Source: Schistosoma haematobium
Lineage: Eukaryota; Platyhelminthes; Trematoda; Strigeidida; Schistosomatidae
Direction of reading: 5' to 3'
Assembly (NCBI RefSeq): GCF_000699445.3
Contig: NC_067202.1
Coordinates: 17,579,644-17,643,643 of the forward strand
DNA: 64,000 nucleotides
In this document: piece after piece, positions 33,841-46,800 of the stretch
How the letters are laid out: each line of letters begins with the position of its first letter
Numbering within the stretch: the first letter of the stretch is position 1
Notes under the pieces: generated by a model
Seen by the model: only the letters and a program-made list of their open reading frames with translations
What the model was told of the DNA's origin: nothing
The model's database searches: none
Translations under genes and position numbers: made by a program

Positions 33841-35862
33841 ATGACTGAACAGACACCTAAAGTACTCAAGCTTAAGACCTTGTCTCCACCTTCGTTTCAA
33901 CTGATGCCTTTCTGGCCCGACAACATCGAAGCTTGGTTTTGCTTCGCAGAAGCTGACTTCTCCGAGCACGGCGTGATCGACACACGTGCACAATTCCTCG
34001 CAGTAGTCAAGGCACTACCGCGCGAATTCAACAGGTACGTAACACCTAGTATGTTTACTAGTGATGTTTCCGATCCTTACGAAATCTTAAAACGCTCGAT
34101 TCTTAAACGAGGAGATCTAACCGATCGACAAAGGTTAGATCAACTCTTCAATAACATCGACCTGCAACACGGTTCTGCGACGGACATGTTGCAACGGATG
34201 AGAGAGGTGATAGGCCCAAGACCTTTCGACGAAGGTCTATTCAAACAACTCTTCTTGTCAAAACTTCCCCAACAGGTGCAAGCAGTTCTGGTCTCGTTCC
34301 AGAACAACGCCTTAGACGAGCTAGCTGCATCTGCCGACCGCATTTTAGAAATTACGAAACCTTCTACTACCGAGGTATTTTCAGACAACGACAAACCTCA
34401 AACGACTCAGAATGATATAACCGAGTTATGTCACACACGCGTTATCTTAGTTTTCGTACCGACCGTAAGAGATCGCGCTTCCCACGTGGATGTATGTCAC
34501 GTAAGCGATCTGTCTCTAGACCACGAGAGACAGATAACCCCGACTGGTGCTGGTATCATAACCAGTAACCGGCACGCGTTAACGGCAACCGTAGCCGGCG
34601 AACATAGCCGTCTGTTATACGTCACAGATGTGACAACGAGAGTTCGCTACCTCGTCGACACTGGCGCAGAAGTTAGCGTTCTCCCAGCAAATCCTAACGA
34701 CCAGCTTCAGGAATCGGCTCTAAACTTACAGGCGGCAAACAGAAAACCTATCGCTACGTATGGCAAAAGGTACGTTTACCTTAACGTGGGTTTACGCAAA
34801 CCCATCCACTGGATTTTCGTTATTGCAGATGTTTCTATGCCAATCATTGGTATGGACCTTCTACAACACCACAATCTGATCATCGACACGCGCAAACGGA
34901 GGCTAGTAGACGGAAACACTAATTTATCCGTTTGCGTAACTTCTTTTACTGGTTGCAGATTATCCCCAGTCACAGTTAAGCATATGATCGACCCACTTTA
35001 TCAGCCACTACTCGATAAGTGCCCTGGGATACAACAAACTCAACCGAAACTACCGTGTGTAACCAGCAACGTTACACATCACATCACGACTACAGGACCA
35101 CCTGTATTCTCTAAAGCACGACGACTAGCTCCTGAAAAGCTAAGGTTAGCGAAAAACGAATTCGATCACATGATAGATTTAGGAATCATACGGCCGTCGA
35201 GTAGCCCATATGCATCTCCGTTGCACATGGTCCCTAAAAAGGACAGCAACGATTGGCGTCCGACTGGTGACTATCGGCGATTGAACGCGAAAACCATTCC
35301 CGATGGTTACCCGTTGCCTCACATTCACGATTTGACAGCTACCTTGAAAGGTACCACTGTCTTTTCGAAAATCGACTTGGTTAAAGCGTATAACCAAATC
35401 CCTATGGCTACTGACGACATACCGAAAACAGCTATCATAACTCCCTTCGGACTCTATGAATTTTTGCGAATGCCTTTCGGTCTACGAAATGCTGCTCAAA
35501 CATTCCAAAGATTCATAAACGACGTCTTCCGAGGTCTCAACTTCGTACATGCGTATGTTGACGACTGTCTAGTCGCAAGTCCGGACAGAGAAACACATCT
35601 CAAGCATCTGGACCTTGTTTTCGAACGACTACAAAAACATGGCATTACTGTAAACGTTCAGAAATGCCAATTCGGAACCGACTCGTTAGACTTCCTAGGA
35701 CACACTATCGATGCTCAAGGCATTCGACCTCTTAGGACCAAAGTGGCGGCCATTCTGGATTACCCAGAACCGACCACCGTCAAGCAATTACGCACGTTCA
35801 ACGGCCTCGTAAGTTTCTATAGACGTTTCATTCCTGTGACATCATCATGTGCTAACAACTAA
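33841..35862 (+). pseudogene. Truncated Gypsy gag-pol polyprotein (gag-protease-RT)
   Basis: The ATG at 33841 opens about 673 codons. The in-frame sequence before it is U-rich leader and was excluded. Residues about 1-200 are a capsid-like gag. Residue 273 starts the aspartic protease motif D-T-G-A (34657-34668). RT runs from about residue 440 to the end, with YVDD at residue 572 (35554-35565) and intact-looking surrounding blocks. Between about 34430 and 34560 the open frame is not the natural one: the start of the trematode-type Cys-His gag motif (C-x2-H at 34548-34559) lies in another frame and the rest of the motif is absent. The continuous ORF therefore hides a frameshift plus a compensating deletion. 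The last eight codons come from LTR and flank, not from pol. Confidence 0.8.
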
Positions 35863-36794
35863 GATCCTCGGTACAGGGCTGCTCAACCTCCGTTCCTTTT
35901 TTTGGTCGTTGTGGAACGAACGAATGGCGGGTATTATCAGCATCTGGTCCGTAACTTGAGATAACCAAGTTTCAGATATTCCTGTATGATGTGCAATATT
36001 AACGTTCAATGGTTCACACAATCAGTCCACGTTACTCGGCAAATCCGCAGCATTCACATATAAATAGTCATTGCTTTCGATTTGAAACGCGTCAACATCC
36101 TTGTCTTGTTCGCCTGAATGAGAATTATGTGAAAGGAGGAGCAACCAACCTACACAAGGTTTATCGAGTTTGTAGACCCCGTTCCGTTCACGTTTTATGC
36201 TTATTTCCGACAGTTCATGAATGGGACAATCAGTTCCAATTTTGTTTTGTTCATGACGTTTGCATCATTTGATCTGTCACTCAATTACAACAATATTCAA
36301 ATTCACAAATAACCACAACTCCGACAAGAATTAGTGAAGTCGGGTAGTTAGACTACCACCCATTGAACATGAGCAAATACTTGGAACCATACCGATCCTG
36401 CACGAAGAGAGATCAAATAAGCCAAACAGTTCATACATGTTCGTGACCAATATGTTTGGTATTGAATGTAAAACCCAGTAGGTGAATTGCGTCTGTTGAC
36501 TACTCTTATTAGTTGATACCAAAGATACAAAGCTATGCAGTAACGTCAAGGAGGAATCGTAAAAAAACCAGCAGGTTTATAATAGCTAGTCATGAAGACA
36601 TTGGATATTGTATAGAGTTTCATGTGTGACTTTGTGGTCGCGCCCTTGAAGTGAGATTTGTTTGCGTTGGCTACGGCTGACTATAAGTCTCCTTCAGTTT
36701 GTATTTTTGGTTTGTTGTTGCTCACAACAAGATCACATAGTCAACGGACCAATGGAGTTGAATAACGTACACTGACAGCCAGGTATATTGTAGA
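35848..36794. other. Intergenic spacer right of the Gypsy element
   Basis: Nothing recognised. Short open frames at 36009-36272 and 36331-36549 have no domain. Confidence 0.35.
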
Positions 36795-37130
36795 GTGGTT
36801 TATAACAATTCACTTTGTCAATTTCCACATGATGTCAATTTCCGTAGTGAACCCAATCTCCTTGTTGTGGGGGAAATTAGTTCCAGCCTTTCCACGTATA
36901 TTTTGTCTTATAGTCTTTCTTCAGAGATAAATTTATCAGAAGCTTTCTCAGGACTGGTTTTTCCACAAAAAAGTCTCCAAATTCAAATGATCTCCCAATT
37001 CTGGTGCCATTTCCACAAAATTTTCTATAGAAGCTTCTCCAAAATTTCTTAAAACGGGTAAAAATTTTCCCAAAATTGGGAAATCTGGCACCTTAAGTTG
37101 GCACATTGGTATTTCACTAAATTTACTTAG
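36795..37130 (+). repeat. TTTCCCC/GGGGAAA-rich repeat, copy 2
   Basis: Second copy of the family at 1701-2285. It carries ATTTTCTATAGAAGCTTCTCC, CCAAAATTTCTT and AATTTTCCCAAAATTGGGAA in the same order. It lies about 0.7 kb upstream of the SCAPER start. Confidence 0.55.
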
Positions 37131-37856
37131 ATCCAAACTTTGAGTGTTATTTATTAATAAAATGCTTGGATAAGTCAGACGCTGCATGAAAGTGAGAGAA
37201 CTTGTAATTGGTTGCCTTTTTTTCGAGTTTTTTTTCAGGACCTGTCGCAAAGTTTAAAAAATACATTTAGAGTATTTCCCTAAAGTTGGTAGATTGGTAT
37301 ACAGAGTACGTTTTCTGAAGATAATATTCAATTATTTGGTTGGTAATTAAAAGCTAAAACCTTATCATGAATCAGCCGGTACTCTGTTTTCCTTGCGCAG
37401 TTTTAGTAAGCAGTTGACAATATGTCTCAAATGTTGTAATTGAAGTCTGATTGACCTTAAGTGAAGCTTTGAACTTTCAGTTTTAGTCGTTAGGTTCTAT
37501 AATCCAGAAAAATGGCCAAACAACCTAAAAATGGAAATAGTCCATTAAAAAACTTTTCTGACCTTAAATGAAAAATTGCTTGGCATAATGTTCCAAACGC
37601 CATGGTACCTGGATAAGTGCCCTGTAAATTGGCATCGTATTTCCCTTGAACCTAATAAAAACTATATATTTGGTCTTTATGGCTGTATGTTTTATATTTT
37701 TACAGGTTACTTATGCCGATGATCTTAAATGTTGTTTGTTTTCTTTTCACCAAATATATTTCAGGTCAGAACCGTGTAACCCTAAAATTGTCTGGTTTCT
37801 AATTTTACAACCTCTACGTAACGTCTTCGGGAAAAGTTTCCGACTACATATAGTCA
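37131..37856. other. Region immediately upstream of SCAPER
   Basis: It presumably holds the promoter and 5' UTR. No TATA box or initiator can be called. Open frame 37646-37888 has a different frame from the gene and ends in a stop inside exon 1. Confidence 0.35.
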
Positions 37857-40800
37857 ATGTCAGAAGGGCGATGTCTCGGTGCTGTTAGTCAGAAAACAAA
37901 GGTTAGTGTGCTAATATTTGTAGACCTTTGTAAATATTTATTTATAGTGTTGGAATGTCTCCTCATGGATAAAGAATAAAATTGAAGATGAAGGTGTGCA
38001 AGCACGAAATATAATCAAGTATAGCGTGCCCATCGATAATCCCAGTTCTCGTAAGTTGTATGCAGACGTCTTTTAGGATGTTCAAAATGCCATTTCAGCT
38101 TATGTTTACAGAGATTCTAGTTTTCTTTCGTAACCTAGTTGATACACTGATTTTCGACGTAGAGATATTCAAATCGAAAAAAGTTATGGTTGATTGAAGT
38201 GAAAGCAGTGGTTTAATGGGCGAAGTAATCAACTTTTAACCTTCGGATTATGAGTTTGAACACTCTTCACCTACTTCTGTCATTCAGAGTACCATGGATC
38301 GCCACTTAAACACAAAGATATGTAGGTCAGAGTTAAAGGCTTAATTACTGAATGGTCTTGTTTAAACTAATTTTATGACAGTCTATGCACTTCCATTGTA
38401 GTATGAATGTTAGACCAACTGGAATATAATGGGGAAGAACAAATTTAAGGTCACTACCACCAACAATAAAGAGGGAATAAAAAGTTTCAGAGTAAAATAT
38501 TTGTCACAATATTAACATTAAAAGTAACTTGGTAGGCAATTTCAGTTATTCCTTCAGTAATTTCGTTATGTATGTTTGATTAGAGCACTAAACTGTTGGA
38601 TAAATGAATTAAAATATCAAAGTTGCTTAATAGGTATTGAGGTGTTACTCAAAGTTCTATTCGTCCCTTATAATTTTTGTTCTGTTAATAAAATTTTAGT
38701 GAAAGTCTAAGTAAATTTTGCTGGTTTCTGAATCCACATTAGCAAATTCATCCACATTAGCAAATTCATCCAGTTTATGTATGACAGAATTCTTAAACTT
38801 GTCATTTACTTCATTTACAGCCAGACGTTATGTTGCAAAATGCGACTTCACTCTGCCTTCCTCGACACTTGAGCAAGATATAACGAACTCGGGAAAAAAC
38901 AAAATCAAAATTGCGAATGGTGACAGTACCATCAAGAACTCTCTATATTCTGAAGTTAATAGTTGTAATAACTCACATGAAAGTAGTAGTTTGAGCACAA
39001 ACAACTTTTGCAAAGAACGAACTGCTTCCAATACACGTTCCGGTAGTCTGATATCGACAAATTCAAGAACCGTTTGCTCACAACTACATCGTCATTTTGA
39101 CTCAGTATCAACAGTTCCCTATAGGCGTATTAATCGTGGAAGACCTCTAACTGAAAGCGAGTATAAGGCACGTTATTGGGGTCAAATGTTGGATACCTTA
39201 AGACGAACTATCGATGAAATATATTCAGCATGTGAAACAGATGAGAATGAAGTGGAGTGTAAGGTGAGCTTCTAAACTACATGATTTCGGTATTCTCAGT
39301 AATATTTCGTACGAATTTTCCATGACTTCAAGCAGTAATATAATCAAGGCAAAGCCTTTCTTCAAAACTGTCACTTTATGGTGAGCCGTTGTAAAATAAC
39401 TAAAATGGTTATGCATCTCGGCAGCCATATAAGTCCCGGTAGTAGCTTGGCAGATCAGACCAACCCACATATCGCGAAAACCATAGTGGTTTATACCGAT
39501 TTGGACCATCTGTGATGTCGTTGTGATACTAATTCGGCTTTATAAAATCGGGTTTTGGTAATGACACTTCTTTGAAGTACTACTCTTGTAACCTATCTTT
39601 TCTGAGCTGAAGTTGTTTGGCGAATTCATGTGTTCGGCCATGGTTGCTTCCGAAGGATTGCTTTCATCATGTGTTAGCACCCCACTAGTAATCTTAAACT
39701 CCGCTAATGTGTGTTTAGACCCGGCGGTGATAAATCATTTGGTGTTACAACCTTGAAACATTAGATTCAGTAGCTCGAACGTGTTCTACAAATATCGTCC
39801 GAGTGGCATCCACACTTAATACTATTTACTAGCATTGGGACTGATTGGAAAAGATGGCATGGTAGTCTTACTGCTGTGTTATGAGAGAAATCTGTATAGA
39901 ACTACCACGTGTTGACCTTTTACAACTCATTTCGTGCTGTTCCAGAGGAACGTTATCAGACAACGCCCTTCATAAAAGTTACTAGCGATTTCACTGTAGT
40001 TCTCTACTATGTTCTTCAACACGTGACGAACCCGTCTAGCTAAATGAAATCTATCTCATTCGTATTTTCAATTGTGATGTCTTGTTCTAGTTTTATCCTC
40101 ATCCATGTATTTACTGATTATATGATCCCTCCATTAGTTTATGATATCATTCCATTTCGAGTGGAACACTATGTTTTGCATCCTATTATCCTTATAATGT
40201 TTGTATTATCAATCAAAAAGATAAGTTCTCTCACTTCAATTCATATTACAAACTACTCAATTATCAATTTATTTAGGAGGTTATCATGATATTGGAACAC
40301 AGTAAGCAAGACTTCTTTTCATTGATAGAAAAAATGAACTTATTACGTGATTATGAACAGGCTGATGCACATAATAGGTAAGTGCTTAACTGGTCATTAA
40401 TTTCTCAATTGACCATGTGTAGGTTATTTTAAAGCAGACAAAGTATTATTCTATTTTAAGAATTACCCGTTAATGGTATTTTTAACCACAGAAATGCTTG
40501 TGGAAAGTGTAATACTAGATTTGACTATGCCTGTTACAATCGATACTACAGTTAGAACGTTGCGACATTACATTTAGAACTCTTTCATTTAGCAGAAAGT
40601 CGGTTGAAACACTTTTCCGACTAAGAAGTCTTCTGACTGCATGCACTGACTGAAGAGTAATTTTTGACAAATGTATCTTCATTCTTTTAGTAGGTATGAT
40701 TCAACTATTGGTGGTGTTCGAACATGTTGGTGATGTTTAGTGCTAATAGAGTTATGAGTGTGGTTATCACTTCCTGGTTGTCCATATTGAGAAATGATCC

Positions 40801-43800
40801 TTGTTCTTGCAAGATCTAAATAAGGAAACGGTTAAGTTTTGATCTTGACGACCTTGTAGCGTGATCATTGAAACAAAGGGACATTTGGTTGAGGCCGGTC
40901 ACTTTTGGCTTCTTTGTGAATAGTTTGTGGTGATTTGACTCTGGTTTTTAGACTATGCTATCGGTTATGGAAACCCGTGAAACGAGAAAAGATGTGACAA
41001 TTTTAGGCTTAGCCTTTTCTGACCTTCTTCCCTTGAACATGCTGTGAGTTACTACCGGAAACTGTTGTATGTAATATATTTCTTTAGAATTATCTCATTC
41101 TTTTGACATTCCTACATGAAACCGTTACAAATATCCTATTCAGTTCATCTCATCAAAATTGAATTATTGAAATAAATTCACTGCAAACGGTTTTTGCTGC
41201 ACACTTGTAAATCATTTACCAAGCACAGGTTTAGCGTATATCCAACTCTGAGTTACATGGTTTGATACTATCCAGCTAACTGTCCAAACTAAAGTATATG
41301 AAGCAGGGTTTTAATATGAGACCTATTAGTTGAAAACCTAGTGTTTTAAACATTAAGCTATTGCTTGATACATAGTAGGAAATGTTGTTTATCGAATCTT
41401 TTTTAAATTATTTTATTATGTAAACTTCTCTCCCAGTTTATTTCATTCCAGTTTTATTCTGCATTTAGACCAAACTCTCTTGCATGGGATGAACGTACTA
41501 TTCTGCCAGGAAAACCAATTATGTGTCAAGTATTAGCTTCAACAGGTGTTGTTACATCTGCGCAACAATCTTATCTTTCCACCCCATTAAGCATGAAATC
41601 GGATAGTAGTGTCATAGAGGTTGCAGATAGTGATTCTGATATTGGTTGTGCTAAATCTGCTAATCGGAACCATTCATTGAACAAACTCAAATTAAATATA
41701 GCAATTAATGATAATAAACACCATCATCATGATGAATCATGTACTCGACCATCCAATAATTCAGTGATGGTACCGAATTTGTGTAATCTTGACAACGAAC
41801 CATCTGATGCAAATGACGAAGATGATGATGAAGTTGAAATTTATGATGATGACGAAAGTGTAGAACATCATCGTCATCGTCATCACAAAAGACGACAAAT
41901 GTCTAACTTCACATATTTGGTTGATGATGATGCTGATTACGTTGACCGAGAGGAGGAGGAGGGGGAGGATAATACATTATCTCATGATTTGGCAAAATTA
42001 GATAAAGTAAGTCTGAATTCCTGCATTTTGCATTACTGTGTAGTTGGGTTTTAAAAAATGCAAATAGAGGTTTTGAAAACTTTCCTTTTCACAAAATGTT
42101 GGCGTTTATCTATCGTATCCCTACCTGCAATACTCATCGTTATCCTAAACTTCTTAGGAATCCCTGAGAAGCCATTTTGTTCAGGTGCTGTGTTTCGCGT
42201 TTTGTTAAAGTTATATTTATATACGATTCATCAGTTAATGAGTAGTCATGCAACAATGAATCAGTGACTAGACTACGCTTCGGCTTGGGCACCCGGGCAG
42301 TATCACAGCCCTTACACAAATCGAATGATTTATATGGCGCACATCTACTTGGTGCCTCCTTGTACCAATATTTATGTGTCTAAATAAATGAATAATAAAA
42401 TAATACCACGCAAGAAACAGTAAATAAATAATATGAAAATGAATAGACAAGATAAAAACCAAAGTGTTTGGCACTAAACCTATACATCATATATATGGTT
42501 CGTGTAGCCTATATGTATGTTCTGGAGCAGTGACGATAGTCCGTTTGGTATGAAAATCTTGAAACACCGGTTCCGGTGGCTTGCTCATTTTTTACGAAAG
42601 TCATCCCGTTGACTTTTAAGTTTGTGATTATTTGCTAACTCGGGGACCGATTGGAAAAAAGTTGAGAGGTGTTCAGTTTATGACATGGCACCGTTGCATA
42701 AAACTGGCATCTGTCGACCCACCATGATTTCCGAATTGTCGTCTGAGTGGTGATGTAGTCTAGTGGCTTGAGACAGCATCAGATATGGCTCACAATAGAA
42801 ATCACTGGTGATAGTGGTATAGTTTAGTTTTACATTTATGTTATATGTAAGAAGAGCTTCTTTTATGGAGAGAATTCTTCCTGGCTAAACATTGGTACAA
42901 GGAGGCACCAAATATAATATGTGTCGCACTTTGTCATTCGATTTATGTGAGGGCTAGAATACTGCCCGAGCGCTCAAAACTAAATAGGTGGTATTCTTAG
43001 GGGGCCACACCTAGAGCCGTTGACCCAAAGGTCTAATCCACAAGGTAATGGAGCGACATCAGTAGATGCAGTCCCATGGTAGCCGGTGACCAACAACGGG
43101 TTTATACACCATTTGTTACTTCACGATCCTGGAGCCTATGTGCACCATTGGTTTGCAATCAGGGATTTTCCTACTCCTTTAGGTGGACCCTCTATATCCA
43201 CCAACCCGGTTAAAGCGCCAGACATCCGCCTTTTGACCTCTCAATTTTGTAAACAACTGTCTAGCTACGAGGTGGTGAGTAGGGCTTCTCTGGAAGTGGT
43301 TGTACGCATGTGACCATGTGAGAGCATTTGGAGAGGGAAAACTGACTCTCTCCACTCTCGGCCGTACCAGCTAATTGTCCTTCATTATAATCTATTTTCA
43401 TTCACTCATTTCTATTCATTTATTTATTTAATTATGCTTCTCTTTATTACGTTATCTCTTTATAATCTTATTTTCTTATTATGTGGTGCATATTTATTTT
43501 AGTACCTAACTTTATCAATATTTATTTGTTTAAATAAATAAACATTTCTTAAACTGTTTGTATTCAGAAGTTGATGACTTGTCAGTTGAGGCAGGTAGGT
43601 AACTGACCATCTTACATGACATCAGTCTATAAAGTTATTAACTACTTGGAGGGTAGATGTTGACTTCCTGGTTATATCCCCTCCTCAATAATCGTATTGG
43701 GTGGTTTCAGATGTTTGGGGACATCGTTTAAAATCGATTGATGTATCATAATTGGATTAATTTCTTACTTCTCTTTTAAAAAATTTTCAGCTTAACATCA

Positions 43801-46800
43801 TTTCATTTTTCTCATTTATATATGTGCATTTCTCTTGGACTCTATTTCTCATGTTAAACATTTCACCGTTGTGGACTTGATTATTCACTCTTCTCTGACT
43901 CTCACTTTGTTAATATTCTATCCTACTATGCTAATATAAGTGAGATGGGCTACCTTCTGCTATGTTTAAAGCGATTACGAGTTCACCTAGTCTATTGTGG
44001 ACGGAACACCTTTGTGGGATCACCTGCATTATCTTCGACTGATTGACTAGTCGCACTTATCAACTTGTTTTTCAAATTAAATAAAACATTGTTTATGATG
44101 TGCTCTTTCTATAAATATTCGATATATACATAATTTCATTTAATTTTTCTTTATATTTATTAAAAAAAAAACATAAAAATAGGCTATTGAAAATGTTACC
44201 ACAGCTGAACTTGTATTAACGCATCAGTTAGACAAAGCACAACTTGCTGAAGCTTCTTTACGTAGACGTTTAATTAAAGAAGAGAAAGCCGCTTTTATAC
44301 GTTCAACTAGTGGTTATAATAAATTTTGGTATAATTCTCGATTAAAGAATCCTATGCATACAAATTGTCAAAATACCGAAGAGATTGATGTTTGTGGTAC
44401 TGCTACGACTACTACTACTACGACGACAACTGACGAAGTGGAAATCGACACAGATGTCGATTTACTTGATATGGATAGTATTATATTAGATGATATTGAT
44501 AGTTGTGAGAAATTAATTCGTGACACAAGAAAAATTGCAAAAAATAGTAACGAACAACGAATGAAGGTAGTTCATTCACCGTTGAATTCTATCCATTGCT
44601 TTTCGGAGTATCGTTTAAATGATAATTCGAATAGAATTGAATCAAATAGGAAAGTCATAGATAATTCTAGCGTGCAACATTGCCATTGTTGCAGTTGTCA
44701 TTGTCATGGACCTAATTATGCATTTAATCAGTCGTCTTCTTCAACTAACTTTCAATGTTATGAGATCGATAGTCCATCGAAGAATTTTGAACGAGCTCAA
44801 AATACTCACCCGCAACGTTCTTCTGATTCAGTATTATTAGAAAAAACTGGAAATAATTGCCAAACCAAATATCCAGTGGAAACAAATGTAGATCAATATT
44901 ATGATCATAAACAACCAGGTAATATAGTGTTTTATAGTTTACATCACTCGGTTAGACAACCACGAGAAATGAGGAAGCTTTGGATAATAGCTGTCTCGTC
45001 CTAGTATAGGACTACTCAGCAGTGTTGTGCATTCACGGATGGAGCCTAGTGCTTTCAGTCGTTGCAACGAGCTAGACATGGAAACCATTAGATGCTGACT
45101 CCATGGTCCAAGGATCCTGGGTTCGACTTCTGGTGGAGTCATACATGCACACACTACTATTGAGGAATCTCACAGTAGGATAAAACACTTGTCCAATGCT
45201 TCCTAGTTTTCACTGTTTATCTGATCAAGATCAGTCCGTGATGTCCATCATAAAATTCAACAATAAACACAAATCCTCTAATACTTATATTAAACATTGA
45301 CAATTTGACTTGTAACCTAACTGTCAATTTGTTATTTGTAAGGCTTATTGAATGTTTTAATAGATGCAAACTTAGTGGTCAAAACTCTTTAGATATTTGG
45401 AATCAGTAGTTGGAAATTTCAAGTTACATGAATTAAAATCAATTGTATATTGGTACAAATCTATTCATTGTTTACCTTCCTTTAAATTCTGAACATATTA
45501 CTTATTCTTCACTTTTGTAATTTTGATTGTGTTATTATTAAATCAGAATTGATTACCTGAAGTGGTGTTCGTCAGGGCTGTGCACTCTCTACATTCTTGT
45601 TTAACTATACCGTAGACGTGCTTTTAGAGATAACACCTTACTCATCTAAATTTCCAGGGGTTGAACTTCTACCAGGAGATTCATTTATTGACTTCGAATA
45701 TACTCATAACATAGTTCTGTTTGGTGAAGGCACTGACAAAATGCAGGGTCTTCTGACCTCTATAAGCAACAATGCAAGCATGTTCGCGATGCGATTCTTC
45801 CCCTCGAAATGCAAAATGTTGCTTCAGGATTGGGTTGCATCGACACCCGAACTAATGATAAGGATTGAAGTAATTTAGCGTGGCGACCGCTTCATTTATC
45901 TCGGTAGTCTCATGAACCTTTGTAGTCTGGTGTGTGACGAAATCTCAGCACGGATACAGAAGGCTCGACTAACTTTTACCAACTTGCGTCATTTATGGCG
46001 TAGGTGAGATATCAGTCTACCAACCAAAGGACGTATTTACTGCGCAGCAGTTAGTTCCGTCCTACTTTATGGCAGTGAAACATGGCCGGTGGGAGTAGAG
46101 GATATTCGTAGGTTACTAGTATTCAATCATAGGTGTCTTTGAAACATTGCTCGTATATCCTGTGACCACCGAGTAAGTAACGCAGTTGTTAGGAAACGGG
46201 TACTAGGTAAGGATGGCAAATCAATTGATGAAGTAGTTAAACTTCATCAGTTGAGATGGCTGGGACATGTGTTACGTATGCCCAACGACCGACTACCTCG
46301 ACGTGCTATGTTCAGTGGTATAGGAGTAGGTTGGAAGAAAGCTAGGGGCGGGCAGACCAAAACATGGCACAAGTCCATGAAGTCACTGACAAGTGGTCTG
46401 AGTCATGTCTGTAGGTGTAGACTACCTGGTTGGGGACCGCGAGATGATAGCAAACGATGGTTAGAGACCTTGAATGACATGGCTCAATATCGTTTGCAAT
46501 GGCGCAGGTGCATTCACTCTTTGTGTTCTCCCAAATTCTAATCTTCTGAATTCTTCATGTTCCTTTCTTTTTTTTCTCTTTCCAAATTTATTTCACTGTA
46601 TTATACTCCTTGGATTACATCTTCAAACCCTAATGTTTCCGATTACTGCTTATACTCTTACTACCTCTACCACTACAGGATTTGAATTGACAATTGTATC
46701 TCTGTGTTAATTGGTATGATAACTGAAACTGATGTACGTACTTACGAAGCTCTGTGTTGTTACTCACTGGCTGAAATCAAGTGATCTAGTTCAACCTCTA

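Larger units (their letters stand above)
33337..35847 (+). mobile_element. Ty3/Gypsy retrotransposon (CsRn1/Boudicca-like), internally collapsed
   Basis: Order seen: 5' LTR, tRNA-Trp type primer site, gag, protease, reverse transcriptase. RNase H, integrase and nearly all of the 3' LTR are gone. The coding sequence stops at the end of the RT thumb and runs directly into CCTGTGACATCATCAT (35833-35848). That is exactly the last bases of the 5' LTR (33645-33660). The simplest reading is a deletion that fused the RT region to the final ~15 bp of the 3' LTR. No target duplication could be matched between the two flanks. The element is non-autonomous. Confidence 0.8.

Noticed and set aside
35848..35852. 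TGTGC as target duplication of the Gypsy element
   Set aside because: The bases left of the 5' LTR (AGATG) do not match, even after shifting the LTR start by two.
36009..36549. Short ORFs right of the Gypsy element as pol remnants
   Set aside because: No RNase H or integrase motif is visible on either strand.
38718..38820. Open frame upstream of SCAPER exon 3
   Set aside because: It begins without ATG, repeats SSTLANSS codons and precedes a strong pyrimidine-AG acceptor whose phase fits exon 2.
44919..45004. End of the 216-codon frame as SCAPER coding
   Set aside because: A GTAATA donor at 44919 in the right phase leads to conserved exon 7. The tail has no similarity to SCAPER.
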